From assembly GCF_042648965.1 (NCBI RefSeq), contig NZ_JBHRYJ010000002.1, positions 620,001 through 684,000 of the forward strand: a DNA stretch of 64,000 bases, given 5' to 3'. The position numbers were made by a program, and so were the translations under genes. Source of the DNA: Ferrovibrio xuzhouensis. Its GTDB lineage: Bacteria > Pseudomonadota > Alphaproteobacteria > Ferrovibrionales > Ferrovibrionaceae. Position 1 is the first letter of the stretch. Each line of letters opens with the position of its first letter. The notes beneath the pieces are model-generated. The model had not been told where the DNA came from. It was given only the letters and a program-made list of their open reading frames with translations, and ran no database searches. Positions 35,202 through 43,494 of the stretch are shown piece by piece.

Positions 35202-35299
35202 GGGGCGACAAACCGGCAAGCGACATTCTGGTGCTGCATTGCGACAATTCCCCGTCCCGGCGGTGATCCGCAGCCATTTTTCCAGTGTTGAGTGAGGCC

Positions 35300-36775
35300 A
35301 TGGGAGATTTCGACCTGGTGGTGCGCAACGGCCGCATCGCCACCGCAAGCGACGTGTTCGATGCCGATGTCGGCATCCGCGACGGCGTGATCGCCGCGCT
35401 CGGGCCCGGGCTCGGCGCCGGCAGGCGAGAGATCGACGCGGCCGGCCGCTGGGTGCTGCCCGGCGGCATCGACAGCCACTGCCATGTCGAGCAGCTGTCG
35501 GGCATGGGACTGATGTGCGCCGACGACTTCTATTCGGCAACCGTCTCGGCTGCCTTCGGCGGCACCACCACGATCATCCCCTTCGCGGCCCAGCACCGCG
35601 AGATGAAGATTCCCGAGGTGGTGGCCGATTACGCACAGCGCGCCCGCGAGAAGGCGGTGATCGACTACGGCTTTCACCTGATCCTCGCCAATCCGGACGA
35701 TGCGTCGCTGAATAGCGACCTGCCGCAGGCGATCCGCGACGGCATCACCTCGCTCAAGGTCTACATGACCTATGACCGGATGAAGCTGAACGACCACCAG
35801 CTGCTCGACGTGCTGGCGGTGGCGGCGCGCGAGCAGGCGCTGGTCATGGTGCATGCCGAAAACAACGACATGATCGCCTGGCTGGCCCACCGCCTGCTGC
35901 AGCAGGGCCATACCGCGCCGAAATTCCATGCCGTCGCCCATGATCCGCTGGCCGAGAGCGAGGCGACCAACCGTGCCATCGCGCTGTCGCGCCTGCTTGG
36001 TGTGCCATTGCTGATCGTGCATGTCTCGGGCAGCGAGGCGATCGCCACCATCCGCAACGCCAAGGCGCGCGGCGCCGCCGTCTATGCCGAAAGCTGCCCG
36101 CAATACCTGTTCCTGACGGCGGAAGATCTCGACCGCGCCGGCATGGACGGCGCCATGTTCTGCTGTTCGCCGCCGCCGCGCGATGCCGAATCGCAGGAAG
36201 CCGTCTGGCAGGGCCTGCGCGACGGCACCCTGCTGACCTATTCGTCGGATCATGCGCCCTATCGTTTCGACGGTACCGGCAAGCTGCCCAAGGGCGATGC
36301 CACCACCTTCAAGGAGATGGCGAACGGCGTGCCGGGCCTGGAACTGCGGCTGCCGCTGCTGTTCTCCGAAGGCTTCATGGCTGGTCGCATCACCATCCAG
36401 GAATTCGTGGCACTCACGGCCACCAATCACGCCGCGATGTACGGCCTCAGCGGTCGCAAGGGCACCATCGCCGTCGGCGCCGATGCCGATCTGGCGCTGT
36501 GGAATCCGGACCGCGAGGTCACCGTCACCACCGGCATGCTGCACGACAATGTCGGCTATACGCCCTACGAGGGCCGCAGGCTGCGCGGCTGGCCGGAGGT
36601 CGTGCTCAGCCGCGGCCGTGTCGTGGTCGAGAACAACACCCTGCAGGTGGAGCGCGGCTCGGGGCAGTTCCTGAAGCGCGGCCCGTCGGACATGCTGGCC
36701 AACCCGACCGGCCTGTCGGCGGCGGCTGCCCGAAAAATCCTGCGCACCCTGATTGGTATGGAGAAGCCGGCATGA
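35300..36775 (+). CDS. D-hydantoinase/dihydropyrimidinase
   Basis: This 491-residue cyclic amidohydrolase opens hydantoin or dihydropyrimidine rings to N-carbamoyl amino acids. The binuclear metal site is complete: H60 and H62 (DSHCHVEQ), carbamylated K153 (SLKVYMTYDR), H185 (VMVHAENND), H241 (LIVHVSGSEA) and D317 (SSDHAPY). The CCSPPPR segment is the substrate loop. The ATG at 35300 is chosen for the normal N-terminus; an upstream GTG at 35285 is possible. It overlaps the D-carbamoylase by 4 bp, so the pair runs hydantoin to D-amino acid. Confidence 0.93.
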   Translation: MGDFDLVVRNGRIATASDVFDADVGIRDGVIAALGPGLGAGRREIDAAGRWVLPGGIDSHCHVEQLSGMGLMCADDFYSATVSAAFGGTTTIIPFAAQHREMKIPEVVADYAQRAREKAVIDYGFHLILANPDDASLNSDLPQAIRDGITSLKVYMTYDRMKLNDHQLLDVLAVAAREQALVMVHAENNDMIAWLAHRLLQQGHTAPKFHAVAHDPLAESEATNRAIALSRLLGVPLLIVHVSGSEAIATIRNAKARGAAVYAESCPQYLFLTAEDLDRAGMDGAMFCCSPPPRDAESQEAVWQGLRDGTLLTYSSDHAPYRFDGTGKLPKGDATTFKEMANGVPGLELRLPLLFSEGFMAGRITIQEFVALTATNHAAMYGLSGRKGTIAVGADADLALWNPDREVTVTTGMLHDNVGYTPYEGRRLRGWPEVVLSRGRVVVENNTLQVERGSGQFLKRGPSDMLANPTGLSAAAARKILRTLIGMEKPA

Positions 36776-37755
36776 GCGGCCTGAAGCGTCCCCTTGGTCT
36801 CGCCGTCGCCCAGCTCGGCCCGATCCATCTCGCCGATACCCGCGCCGCTGTCGTCAAACGCCTGATCGCCCTGCTGCGCGAGGCGCACAGCCGTGGTGCC
36901 CGGCTGGTGGTTTTCCCTGAACTCGCGCTGACCACCTTCTTCCCGCGCTACTGGATGGAGGATGATGAGGCGATTGCACGCTTCTTCGAGCTCAGCATGC
37001 CGGGCCCGGAGACGCAGCCCTTGTTCGACCTCGCCCGCGAACTCGGCATCGGCTTCTACCTCGGCTATGCCGAACTGACCGGTGACGGCCGCCGTTTCAA
37101 TACCTCGGTGCTGGTCGACGAGGCGGGCGGCATCGTCGGCCGTTACCGCAAGATCCATCTGCCGGGCCATGCCGACCACAAGCCGCAGGCGCCGTTCCAG
37201 CATCTCGAGAAGAAGTATTTCGAGGTCGGTAACGAGGGCTTCAGTGTCTGGCCGACCATGGATACCAAGATTGGCATGTGCATCTGCAACGACCGGCGCT
37301 GGCCCGAGGCCTTCCGCGTCATGGGTCTGCAGAGCGCCGAGATCGTCGCGTTGGGCTACAACACGCCGAGCCACAACATCCACTGGAACGAGCCGACCCA
37401 TCTGCGCATGTTCCACCACCTGCTGTCGCTGCAGGCGAATGCCTACCAGAATGCGCTGTGGATTGCGGCGGCGGCGAAATGCGGTGCCGAGGACGGCTTC
37501 CACATGTTCGGCGGTTCGGCCATCGTCGCGCCGACCGGCGAGATCGTTGCCCAGGCCCAGGGCGAGGACGACGAGGTGATCTTCGTCAACGCCGACCTGG
37601 CGCTTGGCGACAGCTTTCGCCAGAACGTTTTCAATTTCATCAAGCACCGCCGGCCCGAACATTACCGGCTGATCGTCGACCGGGTGGGCGCCGGCGAACC
37701 GCTGGCCGCGGGGGAACTGGCCAAACTGGCTTCAACATTCCAGCAGGAGGGGTAA
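36772..37755 (+). CDS. N-carbamoyl-D-amino acid hydrolase, copy 2
   Basis: The 327-residue nitrilase-superfamily enzyme has the catalytic E50 (VVFPELALTTFFP), K127 (RYRKIHLPGH) and C172 (MCICNDRRWPE). It is a clear paralogue of the copy at 15993-16928 with a longer C-terminus. The ATG overlaps the hydantoinase stop (ATGA), so it completes the two-step conversion of hydantoin to D-amino acid, CO2 and ammonia. The next gene, an amino-acid ABC binding protein, follows after 4 bp. The whole set appears to be one operon. Confidence 0.93.
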   Translation: MSGLKRPLGLAVAQLGPIHLADTRAAVVKRLIALLREAHSRGARLVVFPELALTTFFPRYWMEDDEAIARFFELSMPGPETQPLFDLARELGIGFYLGYAELTGDGRRFNTSVLVDEAGGIVGRYRKIHLPGHADHKPQAPFQHLEKKYFEVGNEGFSVWPTMDTKIGMCICNDRRWPEAFRVMGLQSAEIVALGYNTPSHNIHWNEPTHLRMFHHLLSLQANAYQNALWIAAAAKCGAEDGFHMFGGSAIVAPTGEIVAQAQGEDDEVIFVNADLALGDSFRQNVFNFIKHRRPEHYRLIVDRVGAGEPLAAGELAKLASTFQQEG

Positions 37756-37759
37756 CACC

Positions 37760-38605
37760 ATGACGCGAGTGACATTCCGGACGTTTGCCTTCGGCCTTGC
37801 CGCCGTCTTCATGGCGGCTTCGGCCGCCCACGCCGCCGAGCCGCTGCGCACCGGCGTCGACGCGACCTTCGCGCCGCATGCCATGGTCAAGCTGGGCGGC
37901 GGCCTGCAGGGCTTCAATATCGACCTCGGCGAGGAACTGGCCAAGCGCATGGGCCGCAAGATCGAGATTGAGGGCACCGAATTCTCCGGCCTGATCCCCG
38001 GCCTCAACGCCAAGAAATACGATTTCGTGCTGGCGCCGGTGACCGTGACGCCGGAACGCGCCAAGGCGATGCTGTTCACCGAGGGCTATATCAACACCGA
38101 CTTCAGCTTCGTCATCAAGAAGGACGCGCCCGACATCAAGTCACTCGAGGAGCTGAAGGGCAAGACCATCGCCGTCAACAAGGGTTCGGCCTACGAGAAC
38201 TGGTGCAAGGCCAATGCCGAGAAATACGGCTTCAAGTATGATGTCTACGGCACCAATGCCGATGCCATCCAGGCCGTGCAGACCGGCCGCGCCGATGCCA
38301 ACCTCGCCGGCAACACCGTGTCGGCCTGGGTCGCCAAGCAGAATCCGGCGGTGAAGACCAGCTACACCATCTCGACCGGCCTGGTCTGGGCGCTGGCCTT
38401 CCGGCATGACGACACCGCCGGCCGCGCCGCCGCCTCGATGGCGCTGAAATGCATGAAGAAGGATGGCACCGTTTCCAAGCTGGCCGAGAAGTGGTTCGGC
38501 TTCAAGCCGGGTCCGGACTCTGCTGCCGTCAAGATCGAGACCGGCACTGGCGTTCCCGGCATGGATGGTTACGATCCGGCTCCAGTCACACTGAAATGCT
38601 CATGA
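37760..38605 (+). CDS. Polar amino acid-type ABC transporter binding protein
   Basis: The 281-residue family 3 binding protein has a signal peptide (MTRVTFRTFAFGLAAVFMAASAAHA, cleaved before AEP). Typical mature parts are GFNIDLGEELAKRMGRKIEIEG, LIPGLNAKKYDFVLAPVTVTPERAK and LKGKTIAVNKGSAYE. It binds an amino acid or related small solute in the periplasm, here probably a hydantoin or N-carbamoyl amino acid because the hydrolases precede it directly. A strong GGAGG ribosome-binding site overlaps the end of the carbamoylase gene. Confidence 0.92.
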   Translation: MTRVTFRTFAFGLAAVFMAASAAHAAEPLRTGVDATFAPHAMVKLGGGLQGFNIDLGEELAKRMGRKIEIEGTEFSGLIPGLNAKKYDFVLAPVTVTPERAKAMLFTEGYINTDFSFVIKKDAPDIKSLEELKGKTIAVNKGSAYENWCKANAEKYGFKYDVYGTNADAIQAVQTGRADANLAGNTVSAWVAKQNPAVKTSYTISTGLVWALAFRHDDTAGRAAASMALKCMKKDGTVSKLAEKWFGFKPGPDSAAVKIETGTGVPGMDGYDPAPVTLKCS

Positions 38606-38637
38606 TCCGCCCGGTTGCGTGATCCTGTGTCCGGGGA

Positions 38638-39384
38638 ATGAGTACGCCGATCCTTGAACTGGTCGGGCTGCAGAAGGCCTATGGCGATCTGACGGTTCTG
38701 CGCGGCATCGACTTGCGGGTCCTGCCGGGCGAACTGGTCTGCGTCATAGGCCCTTCCGGGTCCGGCAAGAGCAGCATGCTGCGCTGCTGCAACCGGCTGG
38801 AAGCCTCGACCGGCGGCCAGATCATCTTCGACGGCATCGATATCGCGCGGGCGGATGTGAACATCAATCACATTCGTCAGCAGATCGGCATGGTGTTCCA
38901 GCAGTTCAACCTCTATCCGCATCTCAATGTGCTGGGCAACGTGTCGCTGGCCTTGCGCAAGGTGCAGGGGCGGTTGCGGGCCGAGGCGGAAACCATGGCG
39001 ATGACGGCCCTGCAGCGGGTCGGGCTGGCCGACAAGGCAAAGGCCTATCCGGCGCAGCTTTCCGGCGGCCAGCAGCAGCGCGTCGGCATCGCCCGCGCCA
39101 TCGTGCTGGAACCCAAGATCATCTTGTTCGACGAACCGACCAGCGCGCTCGATCCGGAACTGGTCGGCGAGGTCCTGAAGGTGATGGGCGAACTGAAGGA
39201 CGCCGGCATGACCATGCTGGTGGTCACCCATGAAATGGGCTTCGCGCGCGCCGCCGCCGACCGCGTGGTGTTCATGGATGTCGGGCAGATCGTCGAGGAA
39301 GGGGCGCCCGAGGACGTGTTCGGGGCGCCACGGCACGAGCGCACCAGGGCCTTTTTGTCCCGCTACAGCGGGCCGCTCTCATGA
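38638..39384 (+). CDS. Amino acid ABC transporter ATPase (GlnQ-like)
   Basis: The 248-residue ATPase has Walker A GPSGSGKS (38-45), Q-loop MVFQQFNLYPHLNV, signature LSGGQQQR and Walker B IILFDEPTSALDPELV, followed by the switch His in LVVTHEMGFA. These are standard for the GlnQ/HisP group. It couples to the two permeases that follow (11 bp and 3 bp gaps). The 32-bp space after the binding-protein gene carries no strong hairpin, unlike other transport operons in the window. Confidence 0.93.
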   Translation: MSTPILELVGLQKAYGDLTVLRGIDLRVLPGELVCVIGPSGSGKSSMLRCCNRLEASTGGQIIFDGIDIARADVNINHIRQQIGMVFQQFNLYPHLNVLGNVSLALRKVQGRLRAEAETMAMTALQRVGLADKAKAYPAQLSGGQQQRVGIARAIVLEPKIILFDEPTSALDPELVGEVLKVMGELKDAGMTMLVVTHEMGFARAAADRVVFMDVGQIVEEGAPEDVFGAPRHERTRAFLSRYSGPLS

Positions 39385-39394
39385 GTGGCGCGTA

Positions 39395-40075
39395 ATGAGC
39401 GGCTTCGAGCGCTTCGTCTTTACCTTCTTCAATGCCGATATTGCCCTGCAATACTGGCCCGATATCCTCAAGGGCATGGGCATTACCGCCTCGGTGGGTA
39501 TCGCCGTCTCGGTCACCGGCGTGGTGCTGGGGCTGGCGCTTGCCGTGCTGCGCGCGGTGCGCCGGCCGTGGCTGTCGGTGCCGATCGTGATCTTCGCCGA
39601 TGTCATGCGGTCGCTGCCGCCACTGGTGGTGATCATCATTTTCTTCTTTGCCTTTCCGCTGATCGACCTGCCGATGTCGTCCTTCACCGCGGTCTGGCTG
39701 TCGCTGTCGCTGGTGCTGGCCGCCTTTGCCGAGGAATGCATCTGGGGCGGCATCCAGGCAGTGCCGCCGGGCCAGGCCGAGGCCGCGCGCTCGACCGGGT
39801 TGTCGTGGTGGCAGACCATGCTGTGGGTGACCCTGCCGCAGGCGCTGCGCATGGTGGTACCGCCGCTGACCAACCGGGTGATCTCGATCACCAAGAATAC
39901 CGCGCTTGGCTCGGTGGTGGCGCTCAACGAAATCCTCAACAACGCGCAATCGGCCTCCAGCAATGCCGGCAACCCGACGCCGCTGACGCTCGGCGCGCTG
40001 GCTTATCTGGCGATCTTCATTCCGGTGATCCTGCTGGCTCGCCGGATCGAGACGCGCTGGCACTGGCGGACCTGA
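39395..40075 (+). CDS. Amino acid ABC transporter permease, subunit 1
   Basis: The 226-residue His/Glu/Gln/Arg-type permease begins MSGFERFVFTFFNADIALQYWPDILKG and has about five helices. The EAA loop is QAVPPGQAEAARSTGLSWWQTMLWVTLPQA. The ATG at 39395 lies 11 bp after the ATPase gene; an upstream in-frame form reads into that gene and is not credible. It pairs with the next permease as a heterodimer. The domain ILKGMGITASVGIAVSVTG is the family's N-terminal helix. Confidence 0.92.
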   Translation: MSGFERFVFTFFNADIALQYWPDILKGMGITASVGIAVSVTGVVLGLALAVLRAVRRPWLSVPIVIFADVMRSLPPLVVIIIFFFAFPLIDLPMSSFTAVWLSLSLVLAAFAEECIWGGIQAVPPGQAEAARSTGLSWWQTMLWVTLPQALRMVVPPLTNRVISITKNTALGSVVALNEILNNAQSASSNAGNPTPLTLGALAYLAIFIPVILLARRIETRWHWRT

Positions 40076-40078
40076 GCC

Positions 40079-40753
40079 ATGGATGCGTTGCTCACCAGCT
40101 TCTTCAATTTCGACGTTTACCGGCAGGTATTGCCCTTCCTGCTGACCGGCCTGCTCACCACCATCGGCCTGTCGGCCCTGGTGATTCCGCTCGGTGTCAT
40201 CTCCGGCCTCGGCGTTGCCCTGCTGGGCACGCAGATCGAGAAGCGCTGGGTGCGCATCGCGGTGGCGGCCTATGTCGATTTCTTTCGTGCCCTGCCGCCG
40301 CTGGTGCTGCTGATCTTCATCTATTTCGGCGTGCCGTTTCTCGGCATCGACCTGCCTAAGCTGCTTGCTGTGGCGCTCGGATTCATGCTGAACAACTCGA
40401 GCTATTACGGCGAGGTGTTCCGCGCCGGGATCCTCTCCGTCCCGCGCGGCCAGATGGAGGCGGCGCGCTCGACCGGCCTGTCGCACCTGCAGGCGCTGGC
40501 CTATGTGATCATCCCGCAGGCGTCGCGCAATGTGCTGCCGGATCTCGTCAGCAACAGCATCGAGGTGGTCAAGCTGACCACCATCGCCAGCGTGGTGGCC
40601 CTGCCGGAACTGCTGCGCGTGGCCCGCGACGCCCAATCGCTGCTGTACAATCCGTCGCCGATCGTGCTGGCGGCGATTATCTACCTGGCGATCCTCTGGC
40701 CGCTGGTGCGCTGGCTCAGCCGGCTCGAACACAAGAACCTCAGGGCACGCTGA
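40079..40753 (+). CDS. Amino acid ABC transporter permease, subunit 2
   Basis: The 224-residue permease starts MDALLTSFFNFDVYRQVLPFLLTGLLTTI and carries the EAA loop SVPRGQMEAARSTGLSHLQALAYVIIPQA. Five helices are visible. It begins 3 bp after its partner gene, ending the transport part of the hydantoin operon. The CoA-transferase-like pair begins 110 bp later and has its own 5' region with an inverted repeat. Confidence 0.92.
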   Translation: MDALLTSFFNFDVYRQVLPFLLTGLLTTIGLSALVIPLGVISGLGVALLGTQIEKRWVRIAVAAYVDFFRALPPLVLLIFIYFGVPFLGIDLPKLLAVALGFMLNNSSYYGEVFRAGILSVPRGQMEAARSTGLSHLQALAYVIIPQASRNVLPDLVSNSIEVVKLTTIASVVALPELLRVARDAQSLLYNPSPIVLAAIIYLAILWPLVRWLSRLEHKNLRAR

Positions 40754-40826
40754 CCATTTCGGGTGCCGTTGCGGCTTGAGGGGCTTACTCTCCCGAAACC
40801 GCATTGCCGGCCGGATGCTTTCGCGC

Positions 40827-40846
40827 GATGATGACTTCGAATCATC
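40827..40846. promoter_or_regulatory. Inverted repeat in the CoA-transferase leader
   Basis: GATGAT (40827-40832) and ATCATC (40841-40846) form 6-bp arms around an 8-nt centre. It lies 17 bp before the subunit A start, close to its ribosome-binding site, so it could be an operator or a leader hairpin. No regulator can be assigned. Confidence 0.3.
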
Positions 40847-40863
40847 CGTGGAAGGATGCGCTT

Positions 40864-41709
40864 ATGCCCCAACCGGCAACCCTGACCACTGGTCAGCTCA
40901 ATTCCATCGCCGCACTCGCGGCCATGATCCCCGATGGCGCCAAGATCGCCGTGCCGCCGGATTATTCCGGCGTTGCCATGGAGCTGACCCGCGCCATGAT
41001 CCGACGCGGCCTGCGCGACCTGCATGTGGTCTGTGTGCCGGTGTCGGGCCTGCAGACCGAGATGCTGATCGGTGCCGGCTGCATTGCCACGCTGGAAACC
41101 TCCGCGGTGACTTTGGGCGAGTACGGTACCGCCCATCGCTTCGCCGCAGGACTGAAGCGCGGCGCCTTCCGCATGCTGGACGCGACCTGCCCGGCCGTGC
41201 ATGCGGCGATCCAGGCCGCCGGCAAGGGGCAGCCTTTCGCGCCATTGCGCGGGCTGCTCGGCACGGACCTGCTGAAGAACCGGCCCGACTGGAAGCTGAT
41301 CGACAATCCGTTTGCCGCCGGCGAGGACCCGATCGTGCTGCTGCCCGCGATCCGGCCGGACTTCGCGGTGTTCCACGCGCCCTATGCCGACCGCAACGGC
41401 AATGTCTTCATCGGCCGGCGCCGCGAACTGGTTGCCATGGCCCATGCCAGCGGCCAGTCGCTGGTCACCGTCGAGGAGGTCCGCGACGTCGACCTGCTGG
41501 CCTCGGAAGAGACCGCCGCCGGCACGCTGACCGCCGCCTATGTCGGCGGCATCGCCGAGGCGCCGCGTGGCGCCTGGCCGGTCAGCCTGTGGAACATCTA
41601 CGGCTATGACGAAGAGCATATCCGCCTGTACTGCGAGTCCGCACGCAGCGACGAGGGCTTCGCGCAGTATCTCGGGCAGTTCGTGCTCGACCGCCAGGCG
41701 GCGGAGTGA
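40864..41709 (+). CDS. CoA-transferase family I subunit A (GctA-like)
   Basis: The 281-residue protein resembles the alpha subunit of glutaconate CoA-transferase. Features are IPDGAKIAVPPDYSGVAMELTRAMIRRGLRDLHVV, the IGAGCIATLETSAVTLGEYGTAHRF segment and ADRNGNVFIGRRRELVAMAHA. The ATG at 40864 has a GGAAGGA ribosome-binding site; an earlier ATG at 40804 overlaps an inverted repeat and is less likely. It is 4 bp from subunit B. Because that subunit lacks the catalytic glutamate, the pair may hydrolyse or open a CoA thioester rather than transfer CoA. Confidence 0.85.
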   Translation: MPQPATLTTGQLNSIAALAAMIPDGAKIAVPPDYSGVAMELTRAMIRRGLRDLHVVCVPVSGLQTEMLIGAGCIATLETSAVTLGEYGTAHRFAAGLKRGAFRMLDATCPAVHAAIQAAGKGQPFAPLRGLLGTDLLKNRPDWKLIDNPFAAGEDPIVLLPAIRPDFAVFHAPYADRNGNVFIGRRRELVAMAHASGQSLVTVEEVRDVDLLASEETAAGTLTAAYVGGIAEAPRGAWPVSLWNIYGYDEEHIRLYCESARSDEGFAQYLGQFVLDRQAAE

Positions 41710-41713
41710 TGCG

Positions 41714-42469
41714 ATGACGCAAGCCGCCGCCTTCAGTCGCCAGGAACTGATGATCACCGTGATCGCGCGCCTGCTCGCGGGCTGTCGGCTGGTCGCCACC
41801 GGTGCCTCCTCGCCGATCCCCGGCGCCGGCGCCCTGCTGGCGCGCGCGCAGTCTGGCGGCAGCCTGCGGGTGAACGTGCTCGGCAGCATCAGGAACGATT
41901 TTCTCTGCGATGGCGGCGTCGAGCTGTTCGATCTGGCCGGGCAGGGGCGGCTCGATGCTTTCTTCCTCGGCGGCGGCCAGATCGACGGCCATGCCAATAT
42001 CAACCTGGTCGGCGCCGGCGGCGAATACCCGCAGACCAATGTGCGCTGGCCGGGCTCGTTCGGCTCCGGCTATCTCTATTACCTGGTGCCGCGGGTGATC
42101 CTGCTCCGCGAGGAGCATTCGCGCCGCGTTCTGGTGCCGCAGGTCGATTTCGTCTCCGCCGCCGGGCCGCGCAATGACGGCACCTACCGGCCGGGCGGCC
42201 CGCTCGGCCTGCTGACCAGCCTGTGCTGGTTCACCTTCGACCGCGTCGGCCTGCGCTTTCGGCTCGCCTCCGTGCACCCGGGCCACAGTCTCGAAGAGGT
42301 GCGCGACAATACCGGTTTCGATTTCGACTGTCCCGACGACGTGCCACAGACCGCACCGCCGGATGCGGCAACGCTGCAGCTGCTGCGCACGCGCATCGCG
42401 GCGGAACTGGCCGAGACCTATCCGCGCTTCGTTGCCCAGGTTTTCCCCGACGCGGCTGCGGCCGAATAG
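41714..42469 (+). CDS. CoA-transferase family I subunit B (GctB-like), no catalytic Glu
   Basis: The 251-residue protein aligns by eye with the glutaconate CoA-transferase beta subunit: LVATGASSPIPGAGALLA, AFFLGGGQIDGHANINLVG, PGSFGSGYLYYLVPRVILL and VRDNTGFDFDCPDDVP are clear family parts. Where GctB has the catalytic Glu54 (VESG), this protein reads VNVLGS (53-58). No Glu occurs from residue 12 to 69. Relatives without this Glu, such as IpdAB, are CoA-ester hydrolases acting on ring substrates. The gene ends one base before the convergent isochorismatase-family gene. Confidence 0.83.
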   Translation: MTQAAAFSRQELMITVIARLLAGCRLVATGASSPIPGAGALLARAQSGGSLRVNVLGSIRNDFLCDGGVELFDLAGQGRLDAFFLGGGQIDGHANINLVGAGGEYPQTNVRWPGSFGSGYLYYLVPRVILLREEHSRRVLVPQVDFVSAAGPRNDGTYRPGGPLGLLTSLCWFTFDRVGLRFRLASVHPGHSLEEVRDNTGFDFDCPDDVPQTAPPDAATLQLLRTRIAAELAETYPRFVAQVFPDAAAAE

Positions 42470-42470
42470 G

Positions 42471-43277
42471 CTATTTCAGCGCCTTCAGGATATTCCCCGA
42501 ATCCGTGACGAAGCCGAAGCATTTCTTCACGTTCCAGACCGTGGCTTCGGTGCAGAAATCCGGCGAGCTGGTCGCGCAGCAGTCTTCCACCAAGACGCAG
42601 CCATAGCCGAGGAAATTGGCATCCGTCAGACTGTGCAGCACGCACTGGTCGGTATTGACCCCGGAGAACAGCACGATGCGGATATCGAGGTTGCGCAGGA
42701 TGCTGTCGAGCGGCGTGTCCCAGAAGCCACTGATGCGGTATTTGTCGACCTTGATGTCTTCCGGCTTCTGCTCGAGTTCGTCGACCACGGCGGCGGCCCA
42801 GCTGTCTTTCTGCAGCACCGGCGCGCCGCTGCCCGGCAGCGGATCGCCCAGCCCGGTGCCTTTGCCCGACGGCTTGTAGAGATGGATCTGGTTCGGCGGC
42901 ATATTGGCGAGATCCGGCCGGTTGCCCCAGTTCACCCAGATCACTGGCATGCCGGCCTTGCGTAAGGCGGGCAGCAGCTTCTGCAGCGGCTTGATCGGTT
43001 TGCGGTCGGGCCGGTAGTCACCGCCGATATGGTCGACCCAGCCGCCCTTGGTGCAGAAATCATTCTGCATGTCGATGACGATCATGGCGCTGCGCTTCAG
43101 GTCGATGGTGACGGTCTGCGGCGCTGCGGCGATGGTCAGCGGCTTCGGTTTCACCGGTGGCGTCGCCATGTCGATATGCCCGGCGCTGGCGCCCCAGGCA
43201 TAGCCGGCGCCGGGGGCGGCCAGCCGGTGCAGCTTCGTGCCGGTCGCCGTGGTTTTTTTCTTCCTGGTCTTGCTCAT
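42471..43277 (-). CDS. Isochorismatase-family amidohydrolase (RutB-like)
   Basis: The 268-residue cysteine hydrolase has the triad D69 (VIDMQNDF), K179 (DKYRISGFWDTPLDSIL) and C212 (VNTDQCVLHSL). The SGFWDTPLDSILRN stretch and late LVEDCCA resemble RutB, which hydrolyses ureidoacrylate peracid in uracil breakdown, and related ureido/biuret hydrolases. A basic N-terminal tail (MSKTRKKKTTATGTKLHR) is unusual. A GGGAGAGG site precedes the ATG at 43277, and a sigma-54 promoter match lies at 43317-43332. It is divergent from the BMP transport operon. Confidence 0.87.
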   Translation of the reverse strand: MSKTRKKKTTATGTKLHRLAAPGAGYAWGASAGHIDMATPPVKPKPLTIAAAPQTVTIDLKRSAMIVIDMQNDFCTKGGWVDHIGGDYRPDRKPIKPLQKLLPALRKAGMPVIWVNWGNRPDLANMPPNQIHLYKPSGKGTGLGDPLPGSGAPVLQKDSWAAAVVDELEQKPEDIKVDKYRISGFWDTPLDSILRNLDIRIVLFSGVNTDQCVLHSLTDANFLGYGCVLVEDCCATSSPDFCTEATVWNVKKCFGFVTDSGNILKALK

Positions 43278-43316
43278 GCCCTGCCTCTCCCGGTTGCAGA
43301 TTCTCCCTGCTGGAAA

Positions 43317-43332
43317 AGCAAGTTTCCTGCCA
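43317..43332 (-). promoter_or_regulatory. Sigma-54 promoter for the RutB-like gene
   Basis: Minus-strand TGGCAGG-AAAC-TTGCT has one change from the TGGCACG-N4-TTGCW consensus and exact GG-N10-GC spacing. The predicted start is near 43306, giving a leader of about 30 nt with a good ribosome-binding site. Confidence 0.6.
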
Positions 43333-43398
43333 AGCAAAATCCGGGCGATATCGCATCAGCGCAAGAAGGCGTGATTAAAAAGAAGGCATATTGAAATT

Positions 43399-43410
43399 AT
43401 TGTATGCAAT
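43399..43410. promoter_or_regulatory. ATTGTATGCAAT palindrome (GntR-like operator)
   Basis: This 12-bp near-perfect palindrome has one mismatch and lies in AT-rich DNA between two divergent sigma-54 promoters. It resembles FCD-GntR operators (TTGTATACAA type), but no GntR gene is adjacent. Confidence 0.4.
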
Positions 43411-43494
43411 TATGGGCAGCCGCTGCTCCGGCCTGCCGCGCCCCGTTCGGCGAGTCTGGAAGCAATTCTAAGTCCTTGGCGCAACTTGCGGGAT

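Noticed and set aside
35229..35243. Sigma-54-like element TGGTGC...TTGCG upstream of the hydantoinase
   Set aside because: The GG to GC spacing is 9 nt, not 10. Sigma-54 promoters rarely tolerate this, so I do not call it.
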